This document shows positions 4,159 through 9,000 of a stretch of DNA of 9,000 nucleotides, piece by piece. Location of the stretch: the NCBI GenBank assembly GCA_041687475.1, contig JAWLBW010000188.1, positions 1 through 9,000 of the forward strand, given 5' to 3'. This stretch comes from JAWLBW01 sp041687475 (GTDB lineage Bacteria > J088 > JAWLBW01). The notes below the pieces were generated by a model. That model had not been told where the DNA came from and did not search any database. It saw only the letters and a program-made list of their open reading frames with translations. The translations under genes were made by a program, and so were the position numbers. Position 1 is the first letter of the stretch; the number at the start of each line of letters is the position of its first letter.

Positions 4159-6447
4159 ATGGATACGAGCACGGCCACAGGCGAAACCGCCGCCCCTTCC
4201 CCCAAAGCTTCTACGCGGCCCGCGCAACAGGCTGCGCAACACACTGAGCAACAGGAAGACAGGCAAGAGCGCCTGGTCACGGCCCTGAGCCACTGGAATC
4301 GCGCCCTCACCCGCTCGCGCAGCGAGACCCAGCTGCTGCACGAGCTCTGCCGCATTCTGGTCGACGAGCTCGACTGCCGCTTCGCGTGGGTGGGCGAGGC
4401 CGTAACCGACGCGGCTTGCCTGATTCACCCGCGCGCCCAGGCCGGCGGCGCGCATGGTTATCTCGATGAAGTATCGATTTCCTGGGGCCCGGGCGCCGGC
4501 GACCGGCGTCCTGCGGGCGACGCCATACGTACCGGGCGCCCGAGCATGGAACCGGATATCGCACGCTGCCCCGAATCGCCGTGGCGTACGGCTTCGCTGG
4601 CACGGGGCTTTCGCGCGGTGCTGGCCGTTCCCCTGCAACTGCACGGCCGCGTGTGGGGCGCGGTCGTAGCCTACCGGAACAGCCCCCAGGCCTTCAGCGA
4701 AGAAGACGTCGCACTCTTCACCCAACTGGCCGACAACCTGGACTTCGGTCTCACGGCGCTGCGAATGCAGGAAGAAAACCTGCGCACGCGCCGCGAACTC
4801 GAGGCACGCGAAGCCCATTTTCGCCTGCTGCTCGAAAACACCGACGACCTTATCGCGTTCATGGACAGCGACGGCACCCTGCGTTCGGCCTCGCCTTCGG
4901 TGCACCGGGTTCTCGGCCTTGCCGAACACAACTTCGTCGGCCGCAAACTGTTCGAGCTGCTACACCCCGACGAGCTGTCCGAAGCCATGAGCCTGCTGCT
5001 TGAAACCGTGTCGGGTACCGGAAAAAGGCCGGCGCGGCGCATGCGCCTGCGCCATGTCGACGGAAGCTGGCGCAACTGCGATGTTGCCGCCGTCAACATG
5101 AGCGACCGTCACGTGGGAAACGGCTTCGTGCTGAACATTCGCGATACCACCGAACGCGACCGGCTCGAGGCCGATCTGAAATTCATGGCCTTTCACGACC
5201 CGCTTACCGGATTGGGTAATCGCCGCAAGCTACAGGAGAGGCTTACCCGGCTTCTCGAAACGCGAGATGTCTCGGCAGCCTTCATTTACCTCGACTTCGA
5301 CCGCTTCAAGGTGGTGAACGATAACCTCGGACGCAACAGCGGCGATAAACTGTTACGCCAGATCTCGGCCCGCCTGCGCGAGTGCCTGGGCGACGATGCC
5401 CTGGTCGTGCGGCTGGGCGGCGACGAATTCGGGGTGCTGACCTCGCGCCTGCACGAGCCCGGCGACGCCGAACAGGTCGCCACGTGGCTGCTTGAGAACA
5501 TTCGTGAGCCCTTTCATGTCGAGGGTAAGACGCTGCACCTGCGTGCCACCGCCGGCGTCTGCCTGATTCCCCGAGATGCGGCCGATCACGAAGAGGTGCT
5601 GCGCAAAGCCGCCGCCGCCCTGCACGAGGCCCGACGTGAAGGCGCTGCGTACCGCTTTTACGACAGAACGCGCGACCGTTTCGCGGGCGACGGGTTGCAG
5701 CTCGAAGAAGCCCTGCAGGAGGCCATCGAGCAGAACGCCTTTACCCTCGTGTACCAGCCCATTTTCTCGACCGATACCAGCCGACCGGTCGGGGCCGAGG
5801 CGCTCTCGCGTTGGCATCACGCGCGGCTGGGTTCGATTTCGCCGGCGCGCTTCATTCCCCTTGCCGAGGAAAGCGGCCTCATCGTCGACTTCGACCGGCT
5901 GGTGATGGGCAACCTGCTGACCGCCATGACAAAGGAGCGGCACCGGTTTGCGGGGTGGATTTCCATGAACCTCTCGGCACGCTCGTTTCACGACCCCCGA
6001 CTCACGGCCACCCTGCGCAACCTGCTGGAGAAAACGGGCTATCGCCCCGACCGGCTGGTGCTCGAAATTACCGAAACCACGGCCATGATCGAACCGGCCG
6101 TGACCACCCGCGTTCTCAACGAGCTCAAACGACTGGGCGTACGCATCGCCGTCGACGACTTCGGCGTCGGCTACTCGTCGCTGGCCTATCTGCGCGACTT
6201 TCCGGTCGACCTGGTCAAGATCGACAAGGACTTCGTACAGGGCCTTGGTCAGGGGCAAAGCGACGAAGGCATCGTACGCTCGATTCTCGCCCTCGCCCGC
6301 GAGCTGGGCATCGAAACCCTGGCCGAGGGGGTCGAAACCGAACCGCAGCTGCGGTGGCTCGCGTCAAACGGCTGTCGGTATGTGCAGGGTTTCCTGTTGG
6401 GCCGTCCGCAGAGTGTGGAAGCCCTGCGGCAGTTGGAGCCGGCGTGA
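4159..6447 (+). CDS. GAF-PAS-GGDEF-EAL protein, dual cyclic-di-GMP synthase/phosphodiesterase, 762 aa
   Basis: Cytoplasmic signalling protein without membrane segments. After a low-complexity Ala/Gln-rich leader (1-35) come a GAF domain (about 45-205), a short coiled linker, a PAS domain (about 218-332, ending TTERDRLEADL), a GGDEF domain (about 342-505) and an EAL domain (about 515-758). The diguanylate cyclase motif GGDEF is intact at 420-424, and the metal/substrate segment DFDRFKVVNDNLGRNSGD is present; the upstream RxxD inhibitory site is not evident. The EAL domain keeps EAL (547-549), NLS, LEITET, DDFGVGYSSL, KIDKDF, EGVET and QGFLLG, so phosphodiesterase activity is expected. The frame is open from 4033, but I choose ATG 4159: the upstream 42 codons have unlike composition and cover the intergenic palindrome. 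The ribosome site is weak (ACAGG). Ligand of GAF/PAS and net activity are unknown. It stands alone and faces the lipid kinase. Confidence 0.93.
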   Translation: MDTSTATGETAAPSPKASTRPAQQAAQHTEQQEDRQERLVTALSHWNRALTRSRSETQLLHELCRILVDELDCRFAWVGEAVTDAACLIHPRAQAGGAHGYLDEVSISWGPGAGDRRPAGDAIRTGRPSMEPDIARCPESPWRTASLARGFRAVLAVPLQLHGRVWGAVVAYRNSPQAFSEEDVALFTQLADNLDFGLTALRMQEENLRTRRELEAREAHFRLLLENTDDLIAFMDSDGTLRSASPSVHRVLGLAEHNFVGRKLFELLHPDELSEAMSLLLETVSGTGKRPARRMRLRHVDGSWRNCDVAAVNMSDRHVGNGFVLNIRDTTERDRLEADLKFMAFHDPLTGLGNRRKLQERLTRLLETRDVSAAFIYLDFDRFKVVNDNLGRNSGDKLLRQISARLRECLGDDALVVRLGGDEFGVLTSRLHEPGDAEQVATWLLENIREPFHVEGKTLHLRATAGVCLIPRDAADHEEVLRKAAAALHEARREGAAYRFYDRTRDRFAGDGLQLEEALQEAIEQNAFTLVYQPIFSTDTSRPVGAEALSRWHHARLGSISPARFIPLAEESGLIVDFDRLVMGNLLTAMTKERHRFAGWISMNLSARSFHDPRLTATLRNLLEKTGYRPDRLVLEITETTAMIEPAVTTRVLNELKRLGVRIAVDDFGVGYSSLAYLRDFPVDLVKIDKDFVQGLGQGQSDEGIVRSILALARELGIETLAEGVETEPQLRWLASNGCRYVQGFLLGRPQSVEALRQLEPA

Positions 6448-6458
6448 GGCGTCGCCTC
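6446..6458. terminator. Small hairpin between convergent genes
   Basis: GAGGC, loop GTC, GCCTC begins within the stop codon of the GGDEF-EAL gene and lies in the 23-bp gap before the convergent kinase stop at 6471. No T-run follows on either strand. It might serve both genes weakly. Confidence 0.25.
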
Positions 6459-6470
6459 GGGGCCGGGAAG

Positions 6471-7442
6471 CTATCCGTCGTTCGGCTGCCCGGCGGGCAC
6501 CAGCACATTCAGCGCGCCCCGCACCACCGCAATTTCGATGGGTGAACGCATGGTCTGCAGCTCGCCGTCCAGATTCAGGCGCAACCGCCGGTTCCCCAAC
6601 AGCAATACGCGGCGTCCCCGATAGTGGCGGCTGCCCGCCCGTTCTACCATGGTGCCCTCGCCGCCCACGACGTCACGTACGATGCGCCCGAGCCCCGGTT
6701 CCATGACGACGATGTCGAGCAACCCCTCGTCTACCGCCGCCTCGCGGGCGACCCGGAAGCCCCCGCCGAAGCTCACGCCGTTGGCAATGGAAAGCTGCCA
6801 GGCCGAGATTTTCTCGACCGGTCCGTCATCGACCCGTAAACCCAGGTGCAAAGTGTTTCCACCCCGCAGGCGCCGTCCGGCTTCGAGTACATAGGCAAAT
6901 CGGCCCCAGCGCTGCTTGTACTCGGGGGTCACGGCTGAAGCCACATCGGCGCTGAGACCGATGGCCGCGACGTTGAGAAAGTACAGGCTCGATTCACCGC
7001 CTCCGTTTTCCCCTTCTCTTCCCGCGCCATTCTTTCGCCTTGAACGTGACTTCGTGCGGCCTTCGGTGATTCTCCCCAGGTCTACGGCGTGGGAAACACC
7101 GGTGCGCACGATTTCGAGGGCCGCTTCAGGCTCGAGGGGCAGGCCAAGCCCGCGCGCAAAGTCGTTTCCCGTTCCACGGGGAATGATGCCCAGCGGAACA
7201 TCGGTACCGACCATGCCGTTGGCCACGAGATGCAACGTACCGTCGCCCCCGGCCGCAACAACCAGGTCGATGTCGCGCATGAGGGCGCGCCTGACATCGG
7301 TAACGCTGTCGGCGCCGCGGCAGCGCATGGGGGTGACCCGCCAGTTCCACGTCTGCATGCGGCGCACGACGTCCAGCGGCTGCCAGGGGCCGCCGTGCAG
7401 CCCTGCGCGATGGTTGTAGATGAAAAGAACGTGCGGCCCCAT
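6471..7442 (-). CDS. Diacylglycerol kinase-family lipid kinase (YegS/DgkB-like), 323 aa
   Basis: ATP-dependent kinase of the diacylglycerol/sphingosine kinase catalytic family; likely phosphorylates a membrane lipid such as diacylglycerol. Motifs in order: FIYNHRAG (7-14, the usual NP replaced by NH), the nucleotide-binding AAGGDGTL (63-70), PRGTGNDFARGLGLP (88-102), LYFLNVAAIGLSADV (153-167), SIANGVSFGGGF (218-229), the conserved acidic DEGLLDIV (238-245) and LDGE (291-294). All key motifs are present and length is near normal. A charged, Gly-rich stretch (about 126-151, SRSRRKNGAGREGENGGGE) is inserted between the first and second lobes, where relatives usually have a short turn. The frame opens at 7469, but ATG 7442 has AGGAGG exactly 8 nt upstream (7451-7456). 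It is monocistronic as far as seen, convergent with the GGDEF-EAL gene and divergent from the DUF2267-like gene. Confidence 0.92.
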   Translation of the reverse strand: MGPHVLFIYNHRAGLHGGPWQPLDVVRRMQTWNWRVTPMRCRGADSVTDVRRALMRDIDLVVAAGGDGTLHLVANGMVGTDVPLGIIPRGTGNDFARGLGLPLEPEAALEIVRTGVSHAVDLGRITEGRTKSRSRRKNGAGREGENGGGESSLYFLNVAAIGLSADVASAVTPEYKQRWGRFAYVLEAGRRLRGGNTLHLGLRVDDGPVEKISAWQLSIANGVSFGGGFRVAREAAVDEGLLDIVVMEPGLGRIVRDVVGGEGTMVERAGSRHYRGRRVLLLGNRRLRLNLDGELQTMRSPIEIAVVRGALNVLVPAGQPNDG

Positions 7443-7450
7443 GAAACCTC

Positions 7451-7456
7451 CCTCCT
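7451..7456 (-). promoter_or_regulatory. Strong ribosome binding site of the lipid kinase
   Basis: AGGAGG on the minus strand with 8-nt spacing to ATG 7442. It excludes the longer start at 7469, which would put this site inside the gene. Confidence 0.8.
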
Positions 7457-7763
7457 GCCATCTTAGCACTCTGCGCCTTGCATCAAGTGTGGATGTTCCG
7501 TTTCGGTCGCAACGCTCGCGGCGACGAAAAGGGCGAGGACGATACCTCGTTTGCGCTCACGTCGGGGACGGCGCTCTTCGCTTATCCGGCTTATCGTGCC
7601 ATCTCGTCGACCGTGGCGCCCGCGCCACCGGCTACGCGATGTGGAAGACCGAAATTCGGCCCCGCGTCGCCCTGTCGAAGGCGACGCGATGCACGGTCGC
7701 CGTTCCCCGCCGCGGCCTCGCCCGCTACAGTAGACGCAAGAAGCGCCTTCGCACAGGATTTCC
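7457..7763. other. Divergent intergenic region with no gene seen
   Basis: About 300 bp between the kinase and the DUF2267-like gene. The + frame leading into the latter stays open from 7478, but the encoded stretch (Ala/Arg/Pro-rich, no family features) does not look like protein. A strong 9-bp stem hairpin lies at 7663-7688. A weak -10-like TACAGT is at 7727-7732 without a matching -35. Confidence 0.55.
7663..7688. other. Strong intergenic hairpin, 9-bp perfect stem
   Basis: CGCGTCGCC (7663-7671), loop of 8 nt (CTGTCGAA), GGCGACGCG (7680-7688). All nine pairs match and most are G-C. It lies 90 bp before the DUF2267-like start. It is preceded by CCGAAATTCGG (7649-7659), itself symmetrical. 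There is no T-tract, so it is not a standard terminator; it could be an operator or a folded leader. Confidence 0.6.
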
Positions 7764-7769
7764 GAGGAG
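7764..7769 (+). promoter_or_regulatory. Ribosome binding site of the DUF2267-like gene
   Basis: GAGGAG 8 nt before ATG 7778. It decides the start in favour of 7778 over the long upstream extension to 7478. Confidence 0.75.
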
Positions 7770-7777
7770 AATCGAGT

Positions 7778-8245
7778 ATGGCCGAACGCGAAGAAATGAC
7801 CGACAGCGACCGGCAGCCCTTTCTGAACGATCTCGCCAACCGGCGGGTCGAGTTCGAGCGCGATCCCAACTTCCACCAGTTCCTGGACGATTTGTGCCGT
7901 ATCTCGCAGCTGAGCCGCGACGAAGCCGAGCAGGCAAGCACATCGGTTCTCTGCCTTCTCGATCAACACCTGCGCTCGGGAAGCGCGCGCCTGCCCGACG
8001 CCCACATTCCCGACAGCGTCGAGAAGCTCCTTCTCGCCTGTGAACGACCGGGCGAGCAACCGGCCCTGGTCTTCGACCGCGACGAGTTTCTCGCGACCAT
8101 TGCCGACGACCTGCAATGCGACGAAGCCGTGGCCGAACAGCGGGCAAGCCAGGTGTTCGAGGCCCTGCGCCGCCAGATGAGCCACGAAGAAATCGTTCAC
8201 TTCGGTCGCATGCTGCCGGCGCGCATTCAGAACATTTTCTTCTGA
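7778..8245 (+). CDS. DUF2267-like protein with two repeat units, 155 aa
   Basis: Small, acidic, predicted all-helical soluble protein. The C-terminal part, DEFLATIADDLQCDEAVAE (102-120), QVFEALRRQMSHEEIVHFGRMLP (125-147) and the end IQNIFF, matches the pattern of DUF2267: a helix with F.xxI, a short D/E-rich turn, a VLEALRRRL-type helix, then an E..H...LP and LR.LF-type ending. Residues about 35-86 repeat this outline (FLDDLCRISQLSRDEAEQA, VLCLLDQHL, DAHIPDSVEKLL), so the protein seems to be two diverged copies of one unit. The family's function is not established. The start has GAGGAG 8 nt upstream. The frame continues open upstream to 7478, but that part lacks protein character. It is followed 107 bp later by an unrecognised gene on the same strand with its own possible promoter. 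The family assignment is from motif pattern, without a search. Confidence 0.7.
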   Translation: MAEREEMTDSDRQPFLNDLANRRVEFERDPNFHQFLDDLCRISQLSRDEAEQASTSVLCLLDQHLRSGSARLPDAHIPDSVEKLLLACERPGEQPALVFDRDEFLATIADDLQCDEAVAEQRASQVFEALRRQMSHEEIVHFGRMLPARIQNIFF

Positions 8246-8272
8246 CGGGCGCTGCCGTCGACCGCGCGATTC

Positions 8273-8304
8273 GGCACCCCCTTCCGGCCTTGCGTTCGGG
8301 TGCC
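8273..8304. other. 7-bp inverted repeat overlapping a putative promoter
   Basis: GGCACCC (8273-8279) and GGGTGCC (8298-8304) with an 18-nt loop. It lies 28 bp after the DUF2267-like stop and just before the extended -10 at 8307. It could be a weak terminator of the first gene or an operator over the -35 region of the next. No T-tract. Confidence 0.35.
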
Positions 8305-8306
8305 TA

Positions 8307-8315
8307 TGTTACAAT
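8307..8315 (+). promoter_or_regulatory. Putative extended -10 promoter of the 95-aa gene
   Basis: TGT TACAAT: TACAAT (8310-8315) is 5 of 6 to TATAAT and is preceded by the TGn extension. A TTGCGT at 8290-8295 is 14 bp upstream, too close for a good -35, which an extended -10 would tolerate. Transcription would begin near 8322, leaving a 30-nt leader. Confidence 0.45.
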
Positions 8316-8352
8316 TCAGGTAAGGTCTGCCCAGTCTGCAACGGTGTATCGA

Positions 8353-8640
8353 ATGCTCCTTACCTACAATGTTCGTTCGGGCGACATTCTTGTCGAAGTT
8401 CCCGTAACCGTCAACAAAGGCGAAGAATTTCGCGAGGGTACCACCCGCTATCGCGTCGAAGGCCTCGAGACCGACGCCGTGTCGGGTGAAGACCGGGTGG
8501 TCTGTCGCCTGGTCGAGGGAACCCATCCGTTCTGGTGGGCCGACATGGCCGACGGCGACCGCGTTCTCTTGCCCGGCGATTTCCTCGCCCGCACCCTCCA
8601 CGAAAAGCGCGCCTTCGGCATGTCGAGCGCCAAGCTTTGA
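8353..8640 (+). CDS. Hypothetical protein, 95 aa, unrecognised
   Basis: I do not recognise this protein. It starts with alternating hydrophobic strands (MLLTYNVRSGDILVEVPVTV), then a charged stretch with RYRVEGLET (33-41) and DRVVCRLVEG (47-56), an aromatic motif HPFWWADMADGDRVLLPGDF (58-77) and a basic tail ending SSAKL. The pattern suggests a small beta-rich soluble domain; there is no signal peptide or membrane segment. Coding is supported by high G/C at third positions over the whole frame, a plausible promoter at 8307-8315 and a clean stop. No good ribosome binding site precedes ATG 8353; GTG 8344 in the same frame is possible. The frame also extends far upstream through the previous gene's end, which I reject. 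It is a neighbour of, but probably transcribed separately from, the DUF2267-like gene. Confidence 0.7.
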   Translation: MLLTYNVRSGDILVEVPVTVNKGEEFREGTTRYRVEGLETDAVSGEDRVVCRLVEGTHPFWWADMADGDRVLLPGDFLARTLHEKRAFGMSSAKL

Positions 8641-8655
8641 CGGATGCAGGGGGGG

Positions 8656-8711
8656 CCACAATCCACAATCCACAATCCACAATCCTTAATCCCTGATCCT
8701 TAATCCATAAG
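8656..8711 (+). repeat. Degenerate 7-bp tandem repeat (CCACAAT), eight units
   Basis: Four perfect CCACAAT units (8656-8683) are followed by CCTTAAT, CCCTGAT, CCTTAAT and CCATAAG, keeping the 7-bp register. The complement reads GGATTGTGGATTGTGG. The array begins 15 bp after the stop of the 95-aa gene. Such heptads can vary in copy number by slippage. Confidence 0.85.
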
Positions 8712-8814
8712 CCGGTTGCATGGGCATACGGATGGAGACCCGGCGTACGTTGGATTCTTCATTGACGGGCGCCCTTGCGGCAAGTTGACGGGGTTGTTCC
8801 GGTCCGCCGGTATT

Positions 8815-9000
8815 CCGGTCCGCCGGCTTTCCAGCCGGCATCTGTCTGCCTACCGTCCGGGTATCCCCCGTGATGAACATGGCCTACGTTCCGGTCCGCC
8901 GGCTTTCCAGCCGGCATCTGCCTGCCTACCGTCCGGGTATCCCCCGTGATGAACATGGCCTACGTTCCGGTCCGCCGGCTTTCCAGCCGGCATCTGCCTG
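8815..9000 (+). repeat. 76-bp tandem repeat, 2.4 units visible, each with a GCCGGCT hairpin
   Basis: Units start at CCGGTCCGCC at 8815, 8891 and 8967, so the period is exactly 76 bp. The second unit matches the first almost perfectly (one T/C difference, TCTGTCTGCC against TCTGCCTGCC). Each unit carries GCCGGCT, TTCC, AGCCGGC (7-bp stem) and a downstream GGGTATCCCCCGTGATGAAC stretch. A truncated unit start (TTCCGGTCCGCCGG) lies at 8798-8810. The array continues beyond the window. No spacer variation exists, so it is not a CRISPR array. Confidence 0.92.

Larger units (their letters stand above)
8641..9000. other. Gene-free right end, repeat DNA
   Basis: Contains a degenerate heptad array (8656-8711), about 85 bp with nothing I can identify (8712-8797), a truncated repeat start (8798-8810) and a 76-bp tandem repeat running off the window. 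No protein or RNA gene is visible. Open frames here are produced by the repeats. Confidence 0.75.

Noticed and set aside
5353..6258. 301-codon open frame on the minus strand inside the GGDEF-EAL gene
   Set aside because: Shadow of the GGDEF and EAL domains; no recognisable protein.
7460..7486. Minus-strand promoter TTGATG-15-TAAGAT for the lipid kinase
   Set aside because: The spacing is short, and the start of transcription would fall in the AGGAGG ribosome site, leaving almost no leader.
7463..8200. 245-codon minus-strand frame opposite the DUF2267-like gene
   Set aside because: Antisense to the better supported gene that has GAGGAG at proper spacing; no family features.
8815..9000. CRISPR array
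   Set aside because: The whole 76-bp period is repeated with no variable spacers.
1..9000. tRNA or rRNA genes
   Set aside because: No cloverleaf with a GTTCGAATC-type T-arm or any rRNA signature was seen on either strand by reading; a tRNAscan run was not possible.

Overview
The window is GC-rich throughout, with dense third-position G/C in the coding frames, AGGAG-type ribosome binding sites and canonical bacterial protein families. It looks like chromosomal DNA of a high-GC Gram-negative or environmental bacterium. I cannot assign a phylum from the sequence. The abundance of short dispersed palindromic repeats between genes is the most distinctive genomic trait.

Layout. 1-299 is a copy of a dispersed repeat (called R1 here) leading into a DUF4256 gene (300-845, +). 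846-2300 holds no convincing gene and is a mosaic of at least five repeat types: R1 (two more copies), R2 (two copies, about 140 bp, C-rich and G-rich arms), R3 (two copies, about 78 bp, with a hairpin), R4 (two copies, GTCGGACGTC-rich) and small palindromes centred on GCCGGCT/AGCCGGC. A separate 13-bp perfect inverted repeat with CGTCAAA motifs lies at 1665-1739. Next comes a two-gene minus-strand unit, a YhhN/TMEM86-type membrane protein (3253-3972) followed by an alpha/beta hydrolase (2301-3203). Divergent from it is a large GAF-PAS-GGDEF-EAL cyclic-di-GMP protein (4159-6447, +). Convergent with that is a diacylglycerol/lipid kinase (6471-7442, -). Divergent from the kinase is a DUF2267-like protein with two repeat units (7778-8245, +), then a 95-codon orphan gene (8353-8640, +). 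The right end (8641-9000) is repeat DNA again: a degenerate heptad array and a 76-bp tandem repeat that runs off the window and carries the same GCCGGCT palindrome found near 1080 and 2226.

How the genes may work together. The YhhN protein, the hydrolase and the lipid kinase all belong to families that act on lipids or small esters, so this may be a loose neighbourhood of membrane-lipid turnover; only the first two look co-transcribed. The GGDEF-EAL protein is a soluble sensor with both catalytic motifs intact and probably responds to a small ligand or redox signal through GAF and PAS. No phage, CRISPR, toxin-antitoxin, secretion or recognised defence genes are visible. The main novelty lies in the repeat elements and a few gene-level oddities, not in an obvious new protein system.
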